From contig DIFN01000003.1 of the NCBI GenBank assembly GCA_002419145.1, positions 1 to 11,315 of the forward strand: a stretch of DNA of 11,315 nucleotides, in the 5' to 3' direction. The position numbers and the translations under genes are program-made. Shown piece after piece: positions 1 to 6,013 of this stretch. Origin of the DNA: Mageeibacillus sp. UBA5747. Lineage in GTDB: Bacteria; Bacillota; Clostridia; Saccharofermentanales; UBA5734. The notes under the pieces were generated by a model. It did no database searches and was not told where the DNA came from. It was given only the letters and a program-made list of their open reading frames with translations. Numbering within the stretch: the first letter of the stretch is position 1; the number at the start of each line of letters is the position of its first letter.

Positions 1-258
1 GACGGGGGCGCGGCGGGGCGCGGGGCTCACCCGAGGTCTGGTTCCATATGCGGCAATTGCCAAAAACAGCTCCGGGGTTGTTTTCGCAGGTGGATCCGGA
101 GGCGATCCTCTAAAGGCTACAGCCCCAGCGGTCTTCAGGAATCTATCAAACTTATTTCCGATTTTTTACCCCGACCTCATATCGGAAAATTCCTTTTCTA
201 GGTCGGGGTCCATTTTCGGAAATAAGTCATACTGAAGCCCGCGAGCCCTACAGCCGCA
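1..258 (+). repeat. Composite intergenic repeat, copy A
   Basis: This non-coding segment has four parts in order: a very G+C-rich block (1-37), a palindrome module (38-61, containing CGGCAATTGCC at 51-61), a linker, and a 142-bp inverted-repeat part (117-258). Positions 51-258 align without any gap to 11081-11288 near the other end of the window. I counted 35 mismatches over the 142-bp part, about 75% identity. The G+C-rich block also resembles the sequence from 11041 but needs a gap of about 10 bp, and its left edge may lie outside the window. No open frame with a ribosome binding site is present. It is best called an interspersed repeat of unknown class. I do not recognise it as a named family. 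Confidence 0.8.
117..258 (+). repeat. 142-bp nested inverted repeat bounded by CTACAGCC, copy A
   Basis: Direct copies of CTACAGCC stand at 117-124 and 248-255, 131 bp apart. Between them lie nested inverted repeats. GCGG-t-CTTCAG (128-138) pairs with CTGAAG-c-CCGC (232-242). ACTTATTTCCGA (150-161) pairs perfectly with 216-227. ACCCCGACCT (168-177) pairs perfectly with AGGTCGGGGT (200-209). A 22-nt loop remains at 178-199. The outermost 24 bp also match each other imperfectly in inverted orientation. The fold could act as DNA (a MITE or REP-like palindrome) or as RNA. There is no T-run directly after either stem, so a simple Rho-independent terminator is unlikely. Confidence 0.75.
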
Positions 259-302
259 AGGGGTTTCAGCCAGACGCGCAGTCCGGCGAAATATACGACC
301 CT

Positions 303-533
303 GGTCCCATATTCGGCAATTGCCGCCGGTGGTGTCAGAGGTCACCCGATGGGTGGTCCCATATTCGGCAATTGCCGCCGGTGGTGCCAGAGGTCACCCG
401 ATGGGTGGTCCCATATTCGGCAATTGCCGCCGGTGGTGCCCGCCGGCGTCGGCAATTGCCGCCGGTGGTGTCAGAGGTCACCCGATGGGTGGTCCCATAT
501 TCGGCAATTGCCGCCGGTGGTGCCCGCCGGCGT
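303..533 (+). repeat. Tandem array of a 52-bp palindrome-containing unit
   Basis: The unit begins GGTCCCATATTCGGCAATTG and is 52 bp long. Full units lie at 303-354 and 355-406. They are followed by a shortened variant ending in GCCCGCCGGCGT (407-449), a unit lacking its first 11 bases (450-490), and another shortened variant (491-533). Each unit carries the perfect 12-bp palindrome CGGCAATTGCCG, at 314, 366, 418, 450 and 502. Full units also carry CACCC-gat-GGGTG. A stem CCGCCG-gcgt-CGGCGG is formed at the right end (about 524-539). The first 24 bases of the array (301-324) match 38-61 of the composite repeat with two differences, so the array looks like an amplified piece of that repeat. There are no unique spacers, so it is not a CRISPR. 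All three forward frames stay open, but 52 is not a multiple of 3 and no ribosome binding site is seen. Confidence 0.85.
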
Positions 534-559
534 CGGCGGTGCCAGGGGCCGGTTTTCCG

Positions 560-588
560 TTGACAGGATCTGGTGTCTGAATCAAAAT
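560..588 (+). promoter_or_regulatory. Possible promoter of the LtaS-like gene
   Basis: TTGACA at 560-565 is a perfect -35 box. It is followed after 17 bp by CAAAAT at 583-588, a 4/6 match to the -10 consensus. The site lies directly between the tandem array and the gene starting at 628. The -10 box is weak, so this is tentative. Confidence 0.45.
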
Positions 589-627
589 GGACGAGAACAC
601 TAGATCACATTGTGAGGTTCTATCAAC

Positions 628-2544
628 GTGATGATGCTCAACTTGACCTTCACCGGCTTAACACCTTTGCCCCAGGTCGTGTTTTTCCTTATTTTCACAG
701 GCACGTTTTCAATTCTCTCGGCTCAATGGGTCGCAACAGGCACCTTTCTGAGTGCTTTGCGCTGGGTACAACGTCAATTTCCATCCTTCCTCTTCTCAAT
801 TCCTGCTGCCGCAGCGATTCCGCTGATCCTTTCCGCCCTGACCCATCGCATCTGGACCGGTTTTACCGTGGGCTATTTCCTTGTCTATGTCGTGGCCAAA
901 GCGGACCAGGTCAAGTACGAAACGGCTCTGACGCATTTCATCTGGTCCGACTTGTTCAAAGCCAGTGACCCCGGCAAGTTCCGTGAGCTGATCGGGCATT
1001 ACATCCGGCCTGCTTTTTTCTTGCCGATGCTTTTGGGCCAGCTCCTGGGCAATGGTCTACTCTATCTTGTTACCGGCGGGATCTTCCTGTCCGGACCAGG
1101 TTTATCCAGCGAACGCTGGCCGGCGGTCTTGACCGCTTTGGCCGGAGTCAGTCTCTTGGTCTTGTTCTGGCGCTATGGCCACTGGGTTCAGTATCCAGGA
1201 ATCCGCAAATGGCTGCGCCTGCCAGTTTTGTCGAGCCAGGACTACAATCAGAATGTCCGTCTGCATGGCACCTGGCTGGCTTTTTTTGCTCACATTCACC
1301 TGGTGGCGACCGATCAGGATACCCCCGAAGCCTACACGCCAGAAATGGCTGGACTCATCCAGAGCCGCCTGAAGACCTATGCCCCTCCCACGGCACTGAC
1401 GTCTGCCGGTCAACGAACAACGCAAATGTCTAATCCGGCGCAACCAACCATTATCGTGCTGGCTGTCGAGGCGTTGTGGGATATCACACGCATCCCAGGG
1501 CTAGAATTCTCCGCAGACCCCTTGCAGGCGTTGCGGGCTGATTACGCTGGTGATGTCACAGCCAGCTGCTTTGCTGGGCTGACAGCCAATTCCGAATTTG
1601 AATTTTTGACGGGAATGTCCCTTGCTCTGCTGCATGATTCAGCCTGCCCCTTTATTAAAATCACCCATCCCCTGCCCGCGTTGCCTGCACACCTGAGACA
1701 GCTGGGTTATCAGACGACAGCCATCCACAGTTACACTCGCACCTTTTACGACCGCGACAAAGTCTATCCGTTGCTCGGTTTCGAGCAATTCATCGGACTC
1801 GAGGAATTGACCGCACAAGGCCATGCCCGTCAAAAAGGGTGGTATATGGCTGATGAAGCACTGCTTGAGCCCATCCTCGCCCAACTGCACCAAAACGAAA
1901 AACCCCAGTTTATTTACACCCTGACCATGCAAAATCACGGGCCTTATGCACCGCAGCGCTACGCACCGGACGAGATCGAGCCCCAGGCTTGTCCGCTGTT
2001 TCCGGCGAACCTGAATCTGTCTGAAGGCGATCAGCGGGCCGTTATCAACTACACCCAAGGGGTCCGCGATGCTGCCCGTTTGTACCAAAATCTCTGCCAG
2101 CACCTGGAACAGATCGAACGGCCTGTCCTGCTGCTGGCATTTGGCGACCATCTGCCGGGGATCGGTGAACATTCTGGTTACCGGATCATGGTTGATGCCG
2201 GGTTGGCTGCTTCGCCTCAGGACCCTGCTCTGTATCAGGTGCCTGTTTTCTATCGCGCCAACCAGGCTGCCCAGAAAATCGGTTTGCCAGCAAATCTTGC
2301 TCTCGACCGCACGGGTCAAGGGCAATGGCCGGGATTCAATCTCCTGGGGGCCAAGCTTCTGGCAGCTGCCGGTTTGCCGTTAACAGAATTGCAGCACCTG
2401 GTCCTGGAACTGGACCAAGTGGAGCAGGTGAACCAGGCCACAGAAAAGAACGCCTCGAACCTGTCCCGGGAGGACTTGCTCAAGACGTATGAATGGATCC
2501 AGTATGACTGGCTCTGGGGACAAGGCTACACCTTGCCGCAATGA
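628..2544 (+). CDS. LtaS/MdoB-type phosphoglycerol transferase, membrane sulfatase-fold enzyme
   Basis: The 638-residue protein has the layout of the lipoteichoic acid synthase family. About five membrane helices come first (roughly 12-32, 50-68, 73-92, 125-148, 164-181), followed by an extracellular sulfatase-fold domain from about residue 273. Catalytic residues can be matched to LtaS: Glu281 (VEALWD), the nucleophile Thr319 in TANSEFEFLTG, His437 in MQNHGPY, and Asp507-His508 in FGDH. These are the expected metal and substrate ligands, so the enzyme looks active. Such enzymes transfer glycerol phosphate from phosphatidylglycerol to a glycolipid or another glycan on the outer face of the membrane. 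The sequence does not settle the acceptor, so LtaS itself is not claimed. The GTG start at 628 has GAGG at 614-617, 10 nt upstream; ATG codons follow at 631 and 634. The gene is convergent with the channel gene, with only 3 bp between stop codons. Confidence 0.88.
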   Translation: MMMLNLTFTGLTPLPQVVFFLIFTGTFSILSAQWVATGTFLSALRWVQRQFPSFLFSIPAAAAIPLILSALTHRIWTGFTVGYFLVYVVAKADQVKYETALTHFIWSDLFKASDPGKFRELIGHYIRPAFFLPMLLGQLLGNGLLYLVTGGIFLSGPGLSSERWPAVLTALAGVSLLVLFWRYGHWVQYPGIRKWLRLPVLSSQDYNQNVRLHGTWLAFFAHIHLVATDQDTPEAYTPEMAGLIQSRLKTYAPPTALTSAGQRTTQMSNPAQPTIIVLAVEALWDITRIPGLEFSADPLQALRADYAGDVTASCFAGLTANSEFEFLTGMSLALLHDSACPFIKITHPLPALPAHLRQLGYQTTAIHSYTRTFYDRDKVYPLLGFEQFIGLEELTAQGHARQKGWYMADEALLEPILAQLHQNEKPQFIYTLTMQNHGPYAPQRYAPDEIEPQACPLFPANLNLSEGDQRAVINYTQGVRDAARLYQNLCQHLEQIERPVLLLAFGDHLPGIGEHSGYRIMVDAGLAASPQDPALYQVPVFYRANQAAQKIGLPANLALDRTGQGQWPGFNLLGAKLLAAAGLPLTELQHLVLELDQVEQVNQATEKNASNLSREDLLKTYEWIQYDWLWGQGYTLPQ

Positions 2545-2547
2545 CAT

Positions 2548-3573
2548 TCAGAGATGAAGGCGAATTCCTTCATCCTGGGCCAGTGTTTTCAACTTATCAA
2601 TATTTTCGGGATTGCCCAGGACGATCAGGGAGTCTCCAGCCGCGATGGTTTCACTGGCCTGAGGGTTGAAAACCATGGTCCGGCTGCCGGACTTCTTGAC
2701 TGCCATGACGATCAAGCCTGTAAGCTCGGGAATTCTGGCCTCTCGGAGGGTTTTGCCGTTGAGTTCAGAATTTTCGCCCAGAAGAATCTCTTCCAGATTG
2801 AAAACCTCATCTCCGGCATAGGTCACAACATCCAGAAACGAAAAAATGGATGGCCGCAAGACCATGGCCGCCATGCGCCGGCCGCCAATCTCATTCGGCG
2901 AAATTGTCCGGTCGGCCCCCGCCATGCGCAGTTTGTCATGGGCATGGGGCTCGATCGCCCGGGAAATGATGTAGAGTTTGGGGTTAAGATAGCGGGCAGT
3001 CAAGACGGTGAAAACATTTTCCGCATCCGATGACAGCGCACAGATCAGACCCTCTGCATGTTGGATGTTGGCTTGCTCCAAAGCAGATTCATGGGTTGGA
3101 TCACCATGGATGGCCAGAATCCCCCGGCTATGAAATTCGTGGATTTTTTCTTCGCGCAGATCTACAACTACGTAGGGAACCTTGCCGGTATCGAGCTGGG
3201 CCATGACGTTCTGGGCGGTCTCACCTGCGCCACACACAATGTAGTGTTTGTGCAAAGCTCTGATCCGGTTATCCATGCGACGCCTCCGCCAGACAGTCTG
3301 GAGCTGGCCCTCCGTCAGGAATGCCACCAGGTTGGTCAGGGCATACCCAACAAACCCCAGCCCGGCGAAGATGATAAACACAGTGAAAAGCTTGGCTGCT
3401 TCGGAAAGCTCGGCAACCTCGCGGAAACCGACCGTGGTAATCGTGATCACCGTCATGTAGAAAGCATCCAGGATGCTGACCTGGAGCAGCACGACATAGC
3501 CAGCCGTTCCTATGATCAGCAAGATCATAAAAAAGAATAAGACCAGGATCAGGCTTCGATGTTCACGCACCAT
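2548..3573 (-). CDS. MthK-like two-helix potassium channel with RCK (TrkA-N/TrkA-C) domains
   Basis: The 341-residue protein has two membrane helices (about 8-30 and 62-86) flanking a pore loop with the filter TTVGFRE at 46-52. A cytoplasmic RCK module follows. The Rossmann-type TrkA-N domain begins HYIVCGAGETA (110-120), with an acidic residue after the second strand (VVVDLR, Asp138). A TrkA-C domain lies at about 255-335. This is the plan of ligand-gated channels such as MthK, where the RCK ring opens the pore on binding ions or nucleotides. The filter has Phe-Arg-Glu in place of the usual Tyr-Gly-Asp, so strict potassium selectivity is inferred, not shown. The ATG at 3573 has GAGG four bases upstream. 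GTG at codon 2, with 7-base spacing, is an alternative start. Methionine 100 has its own strong ribosome binding site and is listed separately. Confidence 0.88.
   Translation of the reverse strand: MVREHRSLILVLFFFMILLIIGTAGYVVLLQVSILDAFYMTVITITTVGFREVAELSEAAKLFTVFIIFAGLGFVGYALTNLVAFLTEGQLQTVWRRRRMDNRIRALHKHYIVCGAGETAQNVMAQLDTGKVPYVVVDLREEKIHEFHSRGILAIHGDPTHESALEQANIQHAEGLICALSSDAENVFTVLTARYLNPKLYIISRAIEPHAHDKLRMAGADRTISPNEIGGRRMAAMVLRPSIFSFLDVVTYAGDEVFNLEEILLGENSELNGKTLREARIPELTGLIVMAVKKSGSRTMVFNPQASETIAAGDSLIVLGNPENIDKLKTLAQDEGIRLHL
2553..2574. other. Perfect 8-bp hairpin at the convergent gene junction
   Basis: GATGAAGG (2553-2560) and CCTTCATC (2567-2574) form a perfect stem with a 6-nt loop. 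It lies inside the 3' coding end of the channel gene, just past the stop of the LtaS-like gene. Neither strand has a T-run after the stem, so it is at most a weak pause or mRNA-end-protecting structure. Confidence 0.35.
3274..3287 (-). promoter_or_regulatory. Internal ribosome binding site and start (Met100) in the channel gene
   Basis: On the minus strand GGAGG (3287-3283) stands 6 bases before an in-frame ATG (3276-3274), codon 100 of the channel. Translation from here would give a soluble 242-residue protein consisting of the RCK domains only. In the archaeal channel MthK a comparable internal start at Met107 is known to supply the extra RCK subunits of the gating ring. That this start is used here is inference from position and spacing. 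Confidence 0.55.
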
Positions 3574-3625
3574 ACATCCTCTTCAGGGTCTGACGGATCG
3601 CACTGTACTAGCCTGTCACGGTAGG

Positions 3626-3661
3626 AAAAGTCCCTCCGGCCAAGAGGACGGAGGGACTTTT
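3626..3661 (-). terminator. Rho-independent terminator of the fumarase operon
   Basis: AAAAGTCCCTCCG (3626-3638) and CGGAGGGACTTTT (3649-3661) form a perfect 13-bp stem with a 10-nt loop. Read on the minus strand the stem ends in TTTT, 22 bp after the stop of the small redox protein. The arm symmetry would also let it work in the plus direction, but no plus-strand transcript is expected here. It separates the fumarase operon from the channel gene downstream. Confidence 0.85.
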
Positions 3662-3682
3662 GCTGGTTTAGGGCTGACGACC

Positions 3683-3904
3683 TTAAAATGAAGCTTCCGG
3701 CAGATCTCTGACTTCGAAGAAATTGTTCAATTCAAAGATCAACTTATCGACATCAAGACCATGCACCATGCAGGCTTCTTCAATGGTTTCGCCGGACGCC
3801 ATGGCACAACCGAGGCAGTGCAGGCCATTTCTGAAGAAAATCGGCACCGTGCCCCGGTCAAGGTTCAACACATCCGAAATGATCATATCTTTGCTAATTT
3901 CCAT
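3683..3904 (-). CDS. DUF1858-type small redox-disulfide protein
   Basis: The 73-residue protein matches the small domain known as DUF1858 or 'hybrid cluster protein-associated redox disulfide domain'. Recognisable parts are the opening ITKDM-like segment (EISKDMIISDVL), the PIFFRNGLHCLGC stretch with Cys30 and Cys33 as a CxxC pair, and the following GETIEEA helix. No signal peptide or membrane helix is present, so it should be cytoplasmic. AGGAGG lies 7 bases before the ATG. It is the third gene of the fumarase operon, 30 bp after the beta subunit, and is followed by a strong terminator. The domain is known for its possible redox-active cysteines, but its biochemical job is not established. 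A role near the oxygen-sensitive iron-sulfur fumarase is only inferred from the operon. Confidence 0.82.
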   Translation of the reverse strand: MEISKDMIISDVLNLDRGTVPIFFRNGLHCLGCAMASGETIEEACMVHGLDVDKLIFELNNFFEVRDLPEASF

Positions 3905-3934
3905 GGATAATCCTCCTGTGCTTCGCGCACGTAC

Positions 3935-4519
3935 TCATTTTACACCTGCCAGTGGTTCGCTGGCAACCGGCCCGACCCAGGCAGCCGGTCCACTTTCATA
4001 GAGATTGTGTCCTTTTGTATCGATCAGAACCACGACCGGAAAGTTTTCGACCTCCAGCCGGCGGATGGCTTCGGCGCCGAGATCGTCGTAGGCAATGACC
4101 TCGGCTTTTTTGATCCGCTGGGCCAGAAGGGCCCCTGCACCGCCTGTTGCACCCAGGTAAATTGCGCCGTACTGCTTCATCGCTGCGATGACGGCGGGTG
4201 AACGAGCACCCTTGCCGATCATGCCGACCAGACCCTTTTCGATCAGGCGCGGGGCATAGGCGTCCATGCGGCCACTCGTGGTCGGTCCAGCTGAACCGAC
4301 CGGAAAACCCGGCCGGGCGGGACACGGACCTGCATAATAGATCGTCTGGCCAGCAAGCTCCAATGGTAGAGGCTGATTCTGGTCGAGAGCCTCGATCAGC
4401 CGTTTATGAGCCGCGTCCCGGGCTGTATACAGGACTCCCGACAAAGAAAGCAGGTCTCCGGCTTTGAGGGACAGGACCGTCTCCTTGTCCAAGGGTAGTT
4501 GCAGATGGATCCGTTCCAT
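3935..4519 (-). CDS. fumB: Class I fumarate hydratase, beta subunit (C-terminal domain)
   Basis: The 194-residue protein aligns with the beta half of two-subunit class I fumarases, which hydrate fumarate to L-malate. Family signatures are SGVLYTARDAAHKR (27-40), the GSAGPTTSGRMD loop (75-86), the glycine-rich GATGGAGAL (123-131) and KGHNLYE near the C terminus. I chose the ATG at 4519 because GGAG lies 8 bases upstream and MERIHLQLPL fits the usual start of the family. A GTG at 4555 would add 12 residues but sits just after the alpha-subunit stop and has no ribosome binding site. The alpha gene lies immediately upstream in the same operon. The closely related L(+)-tartrate dehydratase beta subunit cannot be excluded by motif reading alone. 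The symbol is used for the beta subunit, not for E. coli FumB. Confidence 0.88.
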   Translation of the reverse strand: MERIHLQLPLDKETVLSLKAGDLLSLSGVLYTARDAAHKRLIEALDQNQPLPLELAGQTIYYAGPCPARPGFPVGSAGPTTSGRMDAYAPRLIEKGLVGMIGKGARSPAVIAAMKQYGAIYLGATGGAGALLAQRIKKAEVIAYDDLGAEAIRRLEVENFPVVVLIDTKGHNLYESGPAAWVGPVASEPLAGVK

Positions 4520-4562
4520 AGTAAGTGCTCCGTTTCCGTGCCAGATTTCGTGCACGATCTGG

Positions 4563-5408
4563 TTACAAGGTCAGCGTCGCATGCCGGGTGGCATGACAGC
4601 TCATGTTGACCGCCACAGGCAGGCCAGCGATATGTGTTGGATACGCCTCGATGTGGATGGCCAGTGCGGTCATCCGGCCGCCCAGTCCGCCCGGACCGAT
4701 TCCGGTGGCATTGGCAGCGGCCAGAAGTTCCTGTTCCAGCTGGTGCAGGTGCGGTTTGGGATTGGCACTGCCGACGGGACGCAACAAAGCTTCCTTGGCC
4801 AGCTCGGTCACCTTCTCCAGTGTGCCGCCAAGACCAACGCCCACGATGATGGGCGGGCAGGGATTGGGACCGGCTGCGCGGATCGTGTCCAGGACGAACT
4901 GGCGCACCCCTTCGATACCCGCAGACGGACTGAGCATTTTGACGGCAGACATGTTCTCACTGCCAAATCCCTTGGGTGCGACCGTAATCTCCAGTTCATC
5001 ACCAGGTACAATGTCGTAATGGATCACAGCCGGCGTATTGTCACCGGTGTTGACTCTCAGAAGCGGATCGGAGACGACAGATGCTCGCAAATAGCCTTCG
5101 CTGTAACCTTTAGCCACACCGGCATGGATTGCTTGCGTCAGGGAACCACCCACGATCTGCACCTCCTGGCCGATCCGGATAAAGACGACAGCCATGCCGG
5201 TGTCCTGGCAGATCGCCAGGCGCTGCTGCCGGGCCAGGGCAGCATTTTCGATCAATTCCTCGAGGATGGCCTGGCCCGCCGGTGAATGCTCTGACAATCG
5301 GGCTGATTCGAGGGCTTGCAGGATATCCGGGCTCAGTTCAATATTGGCTTGCTGGCACAATGAAGCGACTGCTTCAGTGACCTTGTGACAATCAATCTGT
5401 CTAGACAT
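4563..5408 (-). CDS. fumA: Class I fumarate hydratase, alpha subunit (iron-sulfur domain)
   Basis: The 281-residue protein is the [4Fe-4S]-binding alpha half of an oxygen-sensitive class I fumarase. Three conserved cysteines expected to hold the cluster are visible: Cys67 in AICQDTG, Cys184 in NPCPPIIVGVGLGG and Cys271 in VNMSCHATRHA. It pairs with the beta subunit encoded directly downstream to make the active enzyme, which links malate and fumarate in a partial citric acid or fermentation pathway. Length is normal for the separate alpha subunit. The ATG at 5408 has AAGGTGG 6 bases upstream, and a good promoter lies about 100 bp upstream. Tartrate dehydratase is the main alternative because the families are close. 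No truncation or missing ligand is seen. Confidence 0.9.
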   Translation of the reverse strand: MSRQIDCHKVTEAVASLCQQANIELSPDILQALESARLSEHSPAGQAILEELIENAALARQQRLAICQDTGMAVVFIRIGQEVQIVGGSLTQAIHAGVAKGYSEGYLRASVVSDPLLRVNTGDNTPAVIHYDIVPGDELEITVAPKGFGSENMSAVKMLSPSAGIEGVRQFVLDTIRAAGPNPCPPIIVGVGLGGTLEKVTELAKEALLRPVGSANPKPHLHQLEQELLAAANATGIGPGGLGGRMTALAIHIEAYPTHIAGLPVAVNMSCHATRHATLTL

Positions 5409-5499
5409 GTTTTACCACCTTATCAGGTCAGGCAGTGCGGCTGCCGGCATCATTTCTGGAAATAATTCGTAGGGGGTCTTCTTTATCGTGCAACTCAGT

Positions 5500-5528
5500 A
5501 TTATATCGGACGACCGGTGTTTTGTCAG
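5500..5528 (-). promoter_or_regulatory. Promoter of the fumarase operon
   Basis: On the minus strand CTGACA (5528-5523) is a 5/6 match to the -35 box, with a 17-bp spacer to a perfect TATAAT (5505-5500). This gives a leader of about 85 nt before fumA. An inverted repeat GTCAG-tc-CTGAC (5524-5535) overlaps the -35 box, and GGTCAGG occurs twice on the minus strand 17 bp apart just upstream. These could be operator sites. Confidence 0.75.
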
Positions 5529-5629
5529 TCCTGACCAAGACCGCAGCCTGACCTCGGTGCGTATTCCCGTATTTTCCATAATTTCCTAAGTATTATGTTC
5601 ATTTGGCCCGGAAAACACCTGACGGTGAC

Positions 5630-5659
5630 TTGACACTGGAATTCATTGCATACGATAAT
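5630..5659 (+). promoter_or_regulatory. Promoter of the HU gene
   Basis: TTGACA at 5630-5635 is a perfect -35 box. GATAAT at 5654-5659, 18 bp later, is a 5/6 -10 box. Transcription would start about 25-30 bases before the very good ribosome binding site AAGGAGG (5680-5686). Strong signals fit an abundant nucleoid protein. Confidence 0.75.
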
Positions 5660-5692
5660 ATCAGAGTGAAAACTGCCTGAAGGAGGCTCCAA

Positions 5693-5968
5693 ATGAACAA
5701 GACTGACCTGATCGATGCCGTCGCTAAATCAACTAAGCTGAGCAAAAAGGACTGCGAAAATGCCATCACTGCTGTCCTTGAATCCATTTCGGATGCTTTG
5801 TCCAAGGATGACAAAGTCGTGCTTGTTGGTTTTGGAACCTTCGAAGTGAGGAAGCGCGCTGCCCGCAAGGGTCGCAATCCCAGCACCAAGCAGGAAATCA
5901 AGATCCCGGAGTCTAAAGCCCCTGTTTTCAAAGCAGGCAAAGGCCTCAAAGATAAAGTCAACGTCTGA
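5693..5968 (+). CDS. hup: HU family DNA-binding protein
   Basis: The 91-residue protein is a standard-length bacterial HU. It opens with MNKTDLIDAVA, has the hallmark VGFGTFEVRKRAARKGRNP (45-63), then the DNA-contacting arm (about residues 53-76) and ends in APVFKAGKGLKDKVN. HU forms dimers that bend and compact DNA. AAGGAGG lies 6 bases before the ATG and a promoter lies directly upstream. It is a single-gene unit, divergent from the fumarase operon and convergent with the Spo0A-domain gene. Its terminator appears to lie inside that convergent gene. No unusual residues are seen. Confidence 0.95.
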   Translation: MNKTDLIDAVAKSTKLSKKDCENAITAVLESISDALSKDDKVVLVGFGTFEVRKRAARKGRNPSTKQEIKIPESKAPVFKAGKGLKDKVNV

Positions 5969-6013
5969 TCTTCTGGTTCCTTTATCCGTGACTCTCACCT
6001 GATTTTATTGATT

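Noticed and set aside
150..227. Rho-independent terminator in the composite repeat
   Set aside because: The stems are strong, but neither strand has a T-run directly after them, and no gene ends nearby at copy A.
303..533. CRISPR array
   Set aside because: The units touch each other or are shortened versions of one another. There are no unique spacers of constant length and no cas genes.
320..603. Three overlapping forward open frames of 63-86 codons with repeated GGPIFGNCRRW-like peptides
   Set aside because: They come from the 52-bp tandem repeat read in all three frames. The unit is not a multiple of 3, start codons lack ribosome binding sites, and the peptides switch frame from unit to unit.
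1639..2325. 228-codon open frame on the minus strand
   Set aside because: It lies wholly antisense to the catalytic domain of the LtaS-like gene, whose motifs are intact. Its translation shows no family pattern.
4520..4555. Upstream GTG start for the fumarase beta subunit
   Set aside because: No ribosome binding site precedes it, and the family normally begins at the downstream ATG, which has GGAG at 8 bases.
4464..5285. 273-codon open frame on the plus strand
   Set aside because: It is antisense to fumA, which is clearly real with all three cluster cysteines. The reverse translation has no recognisable domain.
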